Part shown: one piece after another, positions 1-10,572 of the stretch
Numbering within the stretch: position 1 is the first letter of the stretch
Layout of the letters: each line of letters starts with the position of its first letter
DNA from: Panax quinquefolius
Lineage: Eukaryota; Streptophyta; Magnoliopsida; Apiales; Araliaceae
Direction: 5' to 3'
Assembly (NCBI GenBank): GCA_020205615.1
Contig: CM035171.1
Span: 125,058,161-125,122,160, forward strand
Length of the DNA: 64,000 nucleotides
Position numbers and translations under genes: made by a program
Notes under the pieces: model-generated
The model's database searches: none
Told to the model about the DNA's origin: nothing
The model's input: the letters and a program-made list of their open reading frames with translations, nothing else

Positions 1-877
1 CATCAATCAGTCGTGGTCTTGAAGATGTATATCAAGAGAATCGTAGCATTAAGATCTTTGAAATTTTTTTGAGTTTACAAAGATAGCACCCAGTTGTTGG
101 TTGGTCACACATAAGTTTGAGAAGATTTTCTTTCTCCTCTCGATCAGCATTTCTTAGTACGCATGACCTCTTCATCTTTCAGACTGATGAATGTTTTACT
201 CTTTGTCACTGATGTCTCTTGCTCTCTTTCTCTCGTCTTGTCTTGGACTACAAGATTATGCTGCGAGCTAGGATTGGTCTTGTCGATATAGCGATCGAGG
301 ATATGGACCCATCGAAAGCGACTTTCGGTGTATACACATTTTACTATACACAATATTTCCAACGTGTGAGCTCTTTAGCATATAACAAGTTACTTACTAC
401 TAAACTAAGTTTAGAACAATGTTGGTGCCTTGGATGGGACTCAAAGAGATTAGCTTTTGAATATAGCATGAGAAACTACTCGATACCAATTGTTAGTTCG
501 AGAGGGCTGATAGATCTAGAAGGGGGGTTGAATAGATCCTTTTTATTTCAAATACTTTTACGGTTTATGTTGTATTGTTCATATTAGAGTATATGACAAA
601 CATAAGAATCTTTTCAAGCCACAATGAATAAGTAAAAGATTCCCTTCATTGATATATTCATAATCATACATACATTGTTCGTAGGGTTAGTTTAGTTGTA
701 GCAGTTAGAACTTACATAGTGATTATAGCAGATTATAGACATAATGTAAATGACATAAAGTAAAAGACCTGAGGGTTTTAAGTGGTTCGAGAGACTCTCG
801 AGCCCCAATCTACTCTTCTACTTTCAACTAGCGAGATTTCCACTAAGGAAGCAAGCACCACAGATCTCTCACGATTC

Positions 878-1093
878 CTTGAGGCCGGTGACCTTGGGAC
901 TTGATTCACTAAGAACTCTTGAGGCCGGTGACCTTGGGACTCCTCTAGTTCCCTAGGAACTCTTCAAAGCCAATGAGCTTGGAACTTCATTTAGTCCTTT
1001 GGACAAGGACCCTTTGGCCTGCTTTGTTTAGTCTCTCGGGACGAGGACCCTCTTGGCCCTGCTTCATTTAGTCCCTACGGACAAGGACCCCTC
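878..1093. repeat. short direct repeats, 40-bp then about 50-bp units
   Basis: The word cttgaggccggtgaccttgg occurs at about 877 and again at about 918, a 40-bp period, and a third degenerate unit follows near 957. Immediately after come three units built on tttagtc...ggacaaggaccc...ggccctgctt (about 994, 1028 and 1069). The units are imperfect and non-coding in all frames. Confidence 0.6.
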
Positions 1094-2029
1094 GAGCCAC
1101 AGCTTCGTTGAGTTGTTTGTTTGTTGTTGTTGGAGTCGGTCTTTGAGTTTGCTAAGATGTCTTCATGCTCTGAACATCTTCTATCCCTAGTAGCTTGGCT
1201 TGATCATCCTTGAAGAAGCGGTTGAGTGTTGCATGATGCTCGGTTTCTTAGGTTGCTCAACTACTCTAGGATGACCCCTTGATGAAGCTGCGCTTGAAGA
1301 TCATTCTCCTTGGTACTTGATGGTTTTTGCGTGAGAGGCTTCTAAGATGGTGTAAGTTCTTACGCAAAGTACTTAAAAGCTTTCTCATGCTTGACACCAT
1401 GATGGCTTTTGTGATCTCTCTTGCTACTCGATGCCTTCCCATGATGGACTTGCTTTAAGATGGTAGTAAGCACTTCTCTATTGTACTTAGAGTCTTCCCA
1501 TGATGGACATCCAGATGGCATGATGCTCTCTTTTCTCTCGGCAGTTCAGAACACTCTTCAAGTAGTAGAACTCTCACTTCTACATAGTAGAACTCACACT
1601 TCTACTTCTTTCTTGATCTGACTTCTGAGTGTTCTTGGTGGATCGTAGAGTGAGCCTTCGGACTCACTATCACATGGTTTAGATCAGTCCACCTTCTCTC
1701 CAAAACTTGACAACTCCAATGACCTTTGATCTTTTAAAACTCTTCTACATTTATACATCTTCCTAATTCTTGGTTGGAAAGTAGCCAGTTGGAAGCTATT
1801 CAAATGTCTTCGCAGATCTCGAGTTGCTTGAGGTAGGCGCTTGATGTGACATGTCATACTTTTTACGACAATCTTTGCGCGATCTACTATTTTTCACTAC
1901 CTATCGGATGTATCACTTTCTTATCTTGGGCGGGGTTAAAGACTTTATCTCTTCGATTTCTAGATCGGAGGTTGTCCTTTTGCATTGATGCTCTCAATAA
2001 GCACTTGTTGAATATTACTCTTGATTGAA

Positions 2030-3250
2030 CCGTTGTCAATGCTTGATCTTGGTATTGAACTCTACGATTCGATGCATGTCTTGAGGACTGATCGTAGTGT
2101 CTTGTTGAGTGTTGCTCGTTGACTTAGAAGAGTTAACACTACGATCTGAAGAGTGTTGATTGGATCTTGATGTAGAACTCCTCTTCCTTGTATTATGCGG
2201 TGCTTGATACTTTTTTTTGCTTTATTTGTTCTCGAGATCATCGATGGCCTAATTCCTTGCTCTGGTCCCTTACGAATATCAAGACACTTGATTTATGGCG
2301 TGTCGACTTGCTTTCTCTGGTGATCTTCCACTCACTTATCATCGATGAACCGACCACGCACTTAATCACTTTAGTCTTGCTTTCCGGTGACCGATATCTA
2401 GGTTCACCTTCCATGAGTTCCTTCTTTGTTTGGCAAACACTACGATCTTGGTTGCTTCCAAGATCGTTGTCATCTGTTCTCTTGGATGACTCTTATATTA
2501 GGCGACTTTTCCTTAGTGTCTTCTTTGAAGTCTTCATTGGATCTCCTTGTGGAAGACTTCATCACGAATGGCCTTACACCTCAATCTTAGCGTTGATTGG
2601 GTTTGTGCTTAGATCTTCTATTAGTTTCCACTTCTTGTGGAATGCATTATTGCGATTACAACCAGAGGCTTCGTATCTTTGGATATTCTGGGAGTGCTCA
2701 TTCGTTGAGAATCGTATCTACTCTACGATTCTGACTTAGCATTTTGAGCACTTCTGTTGGAGTCGTAGTCCTGCACTCTACGATTCAGCTTTGGCTTTTC
2801 CCACACTACGATCCCGAGATCCAATCTTGACACTCTACAATTTCTTCCTTGTGCTTGTTGTCTTCATCTGATCTTGCCCGACTACGATCTCTGCATTCAT
2901 TCAGTGGACTCTACGATCTCAAAGTATAGCCTATGATCCTTGTCTTGGCTTTGGCATCGATAGACTCTACGACTCTGAGTGTAGTCTACGTTTCATATTT
3001 GGCTTCGGCAGATGGTCGTTCGGCTTATAGACAGGTTGTCTCTACGATTCTGAACATGACTTCCTCGGCGCTTACGATCCAGGAAGCTCTTCTCGACACA
3101 CTACGATCCTTCTTCGTTTCCCTGAAGTCTACAAACTCGAGATCTCACTATCTTTGCATACTCCTATTCCGCCTCGATAGCTCCCGAGTTAACTCGACTC
3201 TCTGGCGGACTTCGACTTACAGTGCAGTGCTCGGCGATCGATCGACAACT
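2030..3250. repeat. irregular dispersed CTACGATY micro-repeat field
   Basis: The 8-mer CTACGATC or CTACGATT, usually preceded by CA or CT, recurs more than a dozen times at irregular spacing (for example near 2060, 2140, 2440, 2720, 2780, 2810, 2880, 2910, 3040 and 3100). A rarer set reads CTACGACT or CTACAATT. The surrounding sequence is not repeated, so this is not a classical tandem repeat. Function is unknown. Confidence 0.5.
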
Positions 3251-3468
3251 ATCTATTACATCGTAAGATCAACTAACAAGCTTGATCTTTCTATATTTAT
3301 AGTCCTTGTACATCATTTCTTTTTAAGGACTTTACAAAGCTGTTTTGCTTATGTAGGATCAACCTAATATATTTGATCAATTCATTCTAAGTCCTTGTAC
3401 ATATATTTCTATTATCTATCAAAAGACTTTACAACTTTTCTTTATGCAAGCATACTTGCATATTCATT

Positions 3469-3493
3469 TATATATATATATATATATATATAT
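3469..3493. repeat. (TA)n microsatellite
   Basis: An uninterrupted TA run of about 12 units lying just left of a palindromic MITE remnant. The same association is seen at 57.2-57.8 kb. Confidence 0.9.
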
Positions 3494-3499
3494 CATAAT

Positions 3500-3692
3500 C
3501 AAATTATATATTAAATAGGAATATCATTCACATGTTTATTCCTGACACAACCGTCGTCTATACTTTTAGCGACGCTATATGTTGTCCGTCGCTAAAAGTA
3601 TAGACAACGGTTGTATGATCTAACCGTCGTCAGGTCCGTCGCTAAAGGGGGTGAGCTCAAGTGAGTTGGATAAGGGGTGAACTTAAGATCTG
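3500..3692. mobile_element. palindromic MITE remnant (TA-associated family, copy 1)
   Basis: The core is a foldback: arm 3547-3574 pairs with arm 3587-3614 over 28 bp with one mismatch around a 12-nt loop (3575-3586). The arms contain the word TTTTAGCGACG. The right flank (about 3633-3692: CCGTCGCTAAAGGGGGTGAG, then a TAAGGGGTGAACTTAAGATC word) is the reverse complement of the left terminus of the copy at 57520. The matching left terminus is missing, so this copy is truncated on its left. No protein is encoded; the element would depend on a transposase supplied in trans. Confidence 0.7.
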
Positions 3693-3703
3693 GACTCTAT
3701 ATA

Positions 3704-4118
3704 CTAGCAATAGTCCCGTGCTTCCGGCACAATGACTGGTGAGATTTATCCAAATTTTAGACAATTCAGATAATTTGTATTAGAAAGTAAAAAAATTGTC
3801 ATTATTATATGAAAGTATCTATAGTAAAAAAGTAATTTTTTTATAAGTAAAATGTGATATTTTAATTTTTTTATATTAATGTGATATCTATTTATTATTA
3901 ATATGAGAAAAGTATTGTGAAATTATCCCTTATATTTATAAAAATATTCATTTTCATATAATATTTTATAGTAAGATGGTAGTATTTTACCCAGCCCAGC
4001 AAGAGAGAGAGGGTTATTACCTTCTGTCAAACTCAGTTTTCATTCACTTTAGTCAATTGAATTTAAGGAACTGACCCCTGACACCACTCCTTCGCCATTA
4101 TCCCAGTATTGTCTAATA
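3704..4118 (-). mobile_element. possible non-autonomous Helitron 3' end
   Basis: Read on the minus strand, the sequence ends in CTAG followed by T, preceded by about ten bases and a small hairpin (GTGC / GCAC at 3718-3721 and 3727-3730). This is the arrangement of a Helitron 3' terminus: hairpin, short spacer, CTRR, then insertion before T. The stem is only 4 bp and the 5' end was not located, so the right border is arbitrary. The rest of the interval is AT-rich and has no gene. Confidence 0.25.
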
Positions 4119-4434
4119 CTCCATCCGTCCCAGGATAAAAGTCCTGGTAAACTTTTCACGCATATTAAAAATAGGAATGAAATGACAAAATTGTCCATAA
4201 TAATATTTCATTAATCATTTTTACTGTAGGTGAGAGAGTGACTTTCTAACTTTTCAATTCAAAATATACTTATTAAATATGGAGAGAGAATTAGAATAAG
4301 AAAAGTATGAGATATTTAATTCTAAGGGTATAATAGAAAATTTGTGTAAAATTTTGGTTATTAAAGGAAAGTGGACATTTAACATGGGACTACCCAAAAT
4401 AGTAATAAAGACTTTTATCCTGCAACGGAGGGAG
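4119..4434. mobile_element. Stowaway MITE (Tc1/mariner type)
   Basis: The interval is bounded by TA dinucleotides (4117-4118 and 4435-4436). The left terminus CTCCATCCGTCCCAGGATAA matches the reverse complement of the right terminus (CTCCCTCCGTTGCAGGATAA) with few mismatches, and the match continues for about 25 bp. TA duplication, the CTCCCTCCGTYYC-type terminus and a length of 316 bp are the Stowaway signature. It has no coding capacity. Confidence 0.92.
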
Positions 4435-4928
4435 TATATCCTAAAGTATTTTGAAGGATTAAATGTAAAACCCCAACTTTTTGAATAAAGATGAATTTTC
4501 TATAAATATTATTTTTAAATATTATGGAGTGAAATTTATATAATGTTATAGTTGTGGGTAATATTTATAAATTTTGTAAAGTACGCAAGTTGTTATATAA
4601 TATTCGATTGGTCGGGGAATATTCGTTTTAACAGGGAATATTCGTACAACAGCACAATCATTGGTGGACCCCACAACGGAATTATTATCGGATTGAAAAC
4701 GACAAAAATACTTTATGAAAATAACGGCGGAAGTTTTACAGTTAAGCTGTTGAAACACCCGGTGTTAAAAATACGATGTCTGGCGTGGTTGCATAGTAGC
4801 ACACGGTATTAATTATTGATGCTTACGTGAGAAGTCACTCAGTTTTGTTCAATTATTGCTATAGTATTATAAATATTAGCGTATTATTCGGACCCCCGCT
4901 TACCTTTTTTTTTTCAAAATAATGAGAG

Positions 4929-4932
<4 letters not shown>

Positions 4933-4974
<42 letters not shown>

Positions 4975-5054
4975 AAAAGGACATATTTTGGTGGGGGTGG
5001 GGGAATACCACAATGTGGTAAGAGAAAGAAAGAAGGAATTGAAATGATAGGATT

Positions 5055-5111
<57 letters not shown>

Positions 5112-5155
5112 ATGAAAAGTCGTGGGTGGTGGGTGGTGGGTGGGGGGGGGGGGGG
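4933..5155. repeat. microsatellite cluster: (TA)n, (TA)n(GT)n, poly-G
   Basis: Two TA runs (about 4933-4970 and 5056-5096) are followed by (GT)n to 5111. Then come G-triplets at 5124, 5131 and 5138 and an uninterrupted G run at 5142-5155. All lie inside the solo LTR 4464-7113 and are absent from its other copies. Confidence 0.9.
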
Positions 5156-6320
5156 AATGGATGAAATGGTGGGTGGGAGTTTTGTTAGTATTATTATATA
5201 TGTATATATAATAGGTAGCATTTGTCGAGGAAAGAAAAAGGAATCACGGGTGTGTATTAGTGAGCTAGCGATATGTGTGATATATATATATATAATATTT
5301 TTTTATTTAAAAGTTTTGTTTTATTATATAATTATAAATAGAATATATTATATTTTATTTAAAAGATTTTACTTTAAATATGGACCATCGATTAAAATAA
5401 ATCAATCTGGAGATAGTTCACGAGTTAATTCTTATGCGATCCATTCTTCTATAAATAGAAGCTCATTCCTTCATTATTTCTTACGAATTCTTTGAAACTC
5501 AGAGAGATAATCTATAGAGAGAAAGAAGAAAGTATTCTCGCTACTTCACTACTTATATATCCAAGATTCTTCTTCTTAAGGTAGGGAATATTATTTGTTG
5601 TACTTTCGTAAGGGTGTTATTCTTTTGTATTCATGAAGAGAACTTATCTTATTTCATTCTTTATTATTCATTGGAATAACTCAGATATCTGTGAAGCTAC
5701 CCTATACTTGGTGACATTCTTCTATTATTCCGTCTTTTCTTATTACATTGGAATATCACATCTCATGCGTTTCTGTGGGACCGTTAAAATCTTTATTATT
5801 ATTACATTTGGAATATTCATGCATGCATGCGTTTTACGTCCGGACACGATTAAAATCTTCTTACTAGTATTACATTGGAATAACTTTGTATGCATCAATA
5901 TCGCATGCATGGTGATTTCATTGTTATTCCATTCTTTATTATTACGTTGGAACATCACTTCCGGTCTTAATTTACTTTGACTTGGTTCCGTTATTTAGTA
6001 TTACATTGGAATAACCTATCATGCCAAGCACCGCATGCGTGGTGATTTCTTTTGTTATTCCATTCTTTATTATACTCGGTTGGTTAAAGTTTTGACTTTA
6101 TACTCCATGAAATTAGTGGAATATCCTTGATAATCAAGGCTTCATCCAAAGTATCTTTTCATGGAAATATTCTTACGAGCATTCTTGAATTTTACTTTAC
6201 AAAAAGCGATATCATGTTGACAATTTGGACGTTATTGGTTATTGGATAAATTAATTCTTAAACTTGTTTTATTGAATTCTTATATCATTGTCATCATCCT
6301 CATATTTATATTTTTTGAAA

Positions 6321-6570
6321 GTCATCATGGCTGTAGTGCATAGATGGACTTGGTATGATTATGACGGTATTATTGATTGTAATCATGGTAGTAATGTTAC
6401 AAATGATGTGGTAAAAGTCCTCGTTGGCGTAGTGCATTGATGGACGAGTTGTTGGCATGATCATGACCATTAATGAATACACAAATATTCTTGACCCGTA
6501 GTGCATGGATAATTGTGGTCGTGATACTAAAGAATATCATTGGCCGTAGTGCAGGGGTGATTCGATGATG
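6321..6570 (+). repeat. LTR hairpin array (family A version)
   Basis: Four units share the loop word GTAGTGCA, at about 6333, 6428, 6497 and 6546. They are flanked by short inverted arms that differ from unit to unit (CATC...GATG in the first, ATC...GAT in the last). The array lies downstream of the LTR TATA box, so it would be in the transcribed leader. Function is unknown. Confidence 0.6.
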
Positions 6571-7113
6571 TAGATTATTTATTAAGCTGAGTCCCAGCGA
6601 TAAAATTGATGAAAAATCTTTTAAATCATAAAAGATAGTAGATTTTATTCTCTACTTGACTCTTTTAATGGATTGCTTGTTCCACTGCAGTTAAACTTGA
6701 TATTTGTTATATTGAATCAGTTTAACAACTTTGTTTTAAGGCTAATGATAATTTATTCGCATTATCTTAGTCATAATATTTCTTCTTTGGGCTAGTTGAG
6801 CTCACCCTTTCTTTTCTTTTATTCTCTTGAGGAAATGAGAATATAATTGGAACGAGTCGGGGAGCGGGTGATGGTCCTAGATGGTGCATTAGTAGTCCTC
6901 ACTATTATACGTGAAATAGTGTGATAATAATTGTAATGAGGACTCCTTTTGAGTTTGTATACTCTCTAGTAGACACTATTTGTATTCAAACTCACAGTTT
7001 ATGTTTTGTCGTATTGTACACGACAGTTGTATTATTAAGTTGTATTTGAATTCTGTACCATGTATCTGACGATTCAAGATGGGTGATGTATACTTAATTT
7101 TGGGAGCTTCACA

Positions 7114-7516
7114 TTAAATTTATCCCAAAATTTTAATGGTTAGAATCTTTTAATATAATTTGAGCGAAAAATTAAGTATGTTCAAAAATACTTCTGTTTT
7201 GTATAGATAAATATATAGAGAGAAAGGGTGTTGTCTTTCAAAATAATATTGCATTAAAAAATTACAAAACACCCAACTATACACGCAACAAGGGAATACA
7301 TTTATTTTTTATATATTCAATTACGCAAAAGGGTGTCATTTAATAGTACTTGATATGTTCTGTATTAGGACAAATTAAATAGATCTCTTGGCATCCATTA
7401 CAAACAAGAATGGTACAGATTTAAAAAAAGTATTTCCATCTGCCATTATTATTAGCAGATTTTGCTAGTATTAGTAGCTGCATAAAAGATCAAATTATTC
7501 TTATTTTTAATATAAT
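7114..7516. other. AT-rich gene flank, no feature seen
   Basis: Non-coding AT-rich sequence between the solo LTR and the hAT-type MITE. No frame, RNA gene or repeat could be supported. Confidence 0.6.
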
Positions 7517-7661
7517 CAGGACGGAGTCAGAATTTATTATTGGGGGGTTAAAAAATATATATTCGTCCACCATTACAAAACATATTATAACATATGAATT
7601 GATAACTCCTCATATCAACAATTTTAAATCCCAATTTTAAATCACATACATATATATATAC

Positions 7662-7710
<49 letters not shown>

Positions 7711-8032
7711 TAATATACATAATTTAGAGTCAGAGAAAGGAAACAATTGAAATACAAGGTATATGTGAAAAGGGTCTGCTAATTTGGACAATTGGACTAC
7801 TATATCATCACAACTCAGAGAAATTGCATAATTGCCCAAATAAAAATCACATGAGTTGAACCAGAGTTAACCATTCATTCATTGTGAATAAGAATAACTG
7901 AGATTTTCCAGCAAAAAAAGGCAATGAAAGTCCATTAAAAAAAAGTCCAGATTAATCAAACAAGTAAGTGAACCTTAGAATTTAAAATTTTTTAAAATCT
8001 TGGGGGGGCAACCTCCACATAGCTTCGTCCTG
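7517..8032. mobile_element. non-autonomous hAT-type MITE
   Basis: The element starts CAGGACGGAG and ends CTTCGTCCTG, a 10-bp terminal inverted repeat with one mismatch. It is flanked by a perfect 8-bp duplication AATATAAT (7509-7516 and 8033-8040). An 8-bp duplication with CAGG...CCTG ends is typical of hAT elements. Internally it holds a TA/CA microsatellite (about 7647-7710) and a G-run near each end; no transposase is encoded. The length is 516 bp. Confidence 0.8.
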
Positions 8033-8955
8033 AATATAATAATATTAAAATATTAAAACCATCCCACACTTGTAGTGTTAAAAGGAAACTGAAATTATAG
8101 GAAATGTGTTTGAGTTTTTAAATAGAGAGAGTAAAAAACAAATTCCAACGAAAAAATTAAAGATATTGTCTTTGCAACTAGTGGTTATATCATGGGGATG
8201 CATCCTAGCAGAAGGAAAGTGTTTGTTAAGGATTATTTTCTCTATATATATAATCACATATACATAGAGAAAAAGGGAGATAGAAACTTAATATGTACTA
8301 CGTTCCTAAGAATACTCCACGTAAATAATAAAATGACATGAATATTTTAATTTAATATGTACTAGCTAGGTCACTAACCTCTCTTAATTCCAAAAAGACA
8401 TTATGAATTGAACATATATATCCCATTCCATTTGGTGGTTCCTTCCACACGGCAAAACCCAGAGAGTAGATCATCTGTCCCCAAATTTCCTATCCCCTTG
8501 TGTTCTTTTATTTAAATTTTGACACCCAGTCTCTTACTTAACACTAATTAATTCTAAAATTAAATAAAAAAACATGTATCAAAATTTAAATGGGAAAACA
8601 CAAATGGATAGAAAATTTGTGGATAGAGGATCTGCTCTCCAAAACCCAATCTTAACCAAATGACTTGAAAGTTTGCACGCCAATATTAACTTTCATCATT
8701 TCAAAACAATGCGAGAGAGAGGAATATTGGTAGCCGGAGAGACGCAAAGGATGAAGTAGAGGGGTCATAACCAATGATCATTTGGATTCTGCGCAAAACA
8801 ATCCCCTCAGTGGGCACTGATTTGGAATGTCGCTTGGCGTGCCATTGACGACATTTACTCTGCTATACTATTTCTTTATTTAGGGAAGCACTATTTCTAT
8901 ATAAGAGTAAAAATAACTCTTTAAATTCATGTTTTTTACTTTTCTGTGCATTTTA
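8033..8955. other. AT-rich gene flank, no feature seen
   Basis: No convincing gene or repeat. The interval is AT-rich with many stops in all frames. Confidence 0.55.
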
Positions 8956-9220
8956 CACCCTCCATTCCTATATATAGGTCGTTTTAGACTCTTTTTTTTT
9001 ATTTCTAATTATTTGTCGTTTGTAGTTATCTAAGAGAATTGATTATTATTTTTTCCAAATTGCCCCTTATTACTCCACCTAATTTTTTTAATCCATATTT
9101 ATGAGATAAGTGAGGTGAAGGGTATTATAGACAAGTGATAATATAGTTAATACTTTTCAATCATTTCAGCGAATTCATCATGGCGTGTTTAAAATGACCT
9201 ATATTAAAGAACGGAGGGAG
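8956..9220. mobile_element. Stowaway-type MITE
   Basis: The left terminus reads CACCCTCCATTCC...ATATAGGTCGTTTTA. The right terminus, reverse-complemented, reads CTCCCTCCGTTC...ATATAGGTCATTTTA. TA dinucleotides flank it at 8954-8955 and 9221-9222. It has about 30 bp of imperfect terminal repeat, an AT-rich interior and no coding potential. It belongs to the same family as the copy at 10277-10570. Confidence 0.85.
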
Positions 9221-9222
9221 TA

Positions 9223-9820
9223 GTAACATAGTGTTAGCATTAGTGTATTTATAAATGTGCGCCAAGTTAGATAGCATTACCATTACCATTACCATGTTTG
9301 TAAATACAGTACTGAATATTATTTTAAATTTTTTGACTGGTAGTTGTAAATGTCATGATTAATCACACTCGCAATGAATCGTTGTTAGGTTTGAACAGAA
9401 TGAATGAATGATCCATCTCACTTCATCGATAATTAGAATATGTGATAAGTATATCCCAACTTTTTTCTCTGCTGAGCGTCTATTTTTTAATCAGAACAAT
9501 GCCATCTATTTGACATTTGTTGTTAGGGAAGAAGAAGAAACATTTTTAAATTAAAATATAGTAAAATTATTTGAAAAGTTTTACTTTGAAGAATGTGAAT
9601 GTTTTTCTTTCATTGTGGTCATAAATACTGGAGTAATTGTTAAACTATTCATGTGCATTGACTGCCCAATGGATTTGTATCTGTATTTCCTTTCCTCATT
9701 ATAACTACTATAATGATCGAGAGACAAAGAGGATCGATAGTGTTTGTAAAGTGAGGGCCGGCCAAAACCCTATAACTTCTAGCTAGTTTCCGATATAACC
9801 TGTAGTGTGGGTTGCGTATA
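9223..9820. other. AT-rich gene flank, no feature seen
   Basis: No gene, RNA or repeat could be supported between two MITEs. Confidence 0.5.
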
Positions 9821-9825
9821 ATATA

Positions 9826-10085
9826 ACCTCTGTTTTTAGTCGTTTTAGAAGAAAAAATTTGTTTTAAAAATTTGTCGTTTATAATTTTCGAGAAGAATAA
9901 ATTATTTACTTTTCTATATTACTCATACCTTCTCTCATTGTTCCACTAAATTTTCTTCCTTGTATTAATAATTTTCAACTTCCCATAAAGGGGTAGTGAT
10001 AGAATTTTAAACAAAATTTACTTGATAAATGATATTTCTTAATCCATGTGCAAAAACCTTAAACGACAATTTTTAAGAATGGAGG
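9826..10085. mobile_element. diverged Stowaway-like MITE
   Basis: The left side reads ACCTCTGTTTTTAGTCGTTT. The right side, reverse-complemented, reads ACCTCCATTCTTAAAAATTGTCGTTT. This gives an imperfect inverted repeat of about 25 bp with TA-rich flanks. Interior AT richness and the TCGTTT words match the neighbouring Stowaway copies, but the termini have drifted and exact borders are uncertain. Confidence 0.55.
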
Positions 10086-10276
10086 TAATATAATATATCT
10101 GGAATTTGTGTCATTAAATATGAACTAGAATTATTTTCATGTAACATCCATTTCAACCAAGTGAATAATTAAATTAGAGCGCTTCATATGGGATAAAATT
10201 TAAGTCTTGCCACCATCGTGCAAGAAGTAAAGTTATTTTAAAATTCTTCAAATAAAATGATACGAATTATATATTA

Positions 10277-10570
10277 CTCTCTCCGTTTTTTAATATAGGT
10301 CGTTTTAGAGAAGTGTTTTTGTTCCTTAATATAAGTTGTTTGATAATTTCAAGTAAGTATTAATTGCTTAATTTCCAATATTACCCCAAGTATTAAATAT
10401 AACTTTGGTTCTCTCACTATTTTTTGCTCAATAAATAACATTCTCTTTTTTCAATACAAGGACAATATAGACAATTGATATTATATTCAATCTTATCTGA
10501 TCATTTCTTTATCTTTGTCTTATTTCTAAAAATCTTTTATCGTATTATATTAAGTAACGGAGGGAGGGAG
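10277..10570. mobile_element. Stowaway MITE
   Basis: It starts CTCTCTCCGTTTTTTAATAT with ATAGGTCGTTTTAGAG following, and ends TATATTAAGTAACGGAGGGAGGGAG. TA flanks sit at 10275-10276 and 10571-10572. The terminal repeats and TA duplication identify it as a Stowaway element. Confidence 0.85.
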
Positions 10571-10572
10571 TA

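Larger units (their letters stand above)
1..3460. other. unclassified intergenic DNA, probably decayed retroelement
   Basis: No reading frame here resembles a known protein. The open stretches (for example 2188-2739 and 2933-3367) encode Leu/Ser/Phe-rich peptides without motifs, as expected from a pyrimidine-rich strand. The passage near 775-850 (a word like gtggttcgagagactctcgagcccc followed by a pyrimidine-rich stretch) resembles the style of plant LTR-retrotransposon termini, but no matching second terminus, PBS or PPT was found, so the class stays open. Two kinds of local repetition, listed separately, occupy about 878-1093 and 2030-3250. What else it could be: an LTR, a long leader of a large retroelement, or a satellite-like remnant. 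Confidence 0.4.
4464..7113 (+). mobile_element. solo LTR, gypsy family A
   Basis: The unit begins TGTAAAACCCCAACTTTT and ends ...TTTTGGGAGCTTCACA, with perfect 5-bp duplications TTAAA on both sides (4459-4463 and 7114-7118). It aligns by eye with the LTR at 54418-56914, but no internal gag-pol sequence is present, so it is a solo LTR left by LTR-LTR recombination. A core promoter (CTATAAATAG near 5451-5460) precedes the transcribed part. The stretch about 4860-5280 is replaced by microsatellites and unrelated AT-rich DNA compared with the other copies. Length is 2650 bp. Confidence 0.9.

Noticed and set aside
2188..2739. A 183-codon open stretch in the left region
   Set aside because: Low-complexity Leu/Ser/Phe content from pyrimidine-rich DNA and no recognisable domain.
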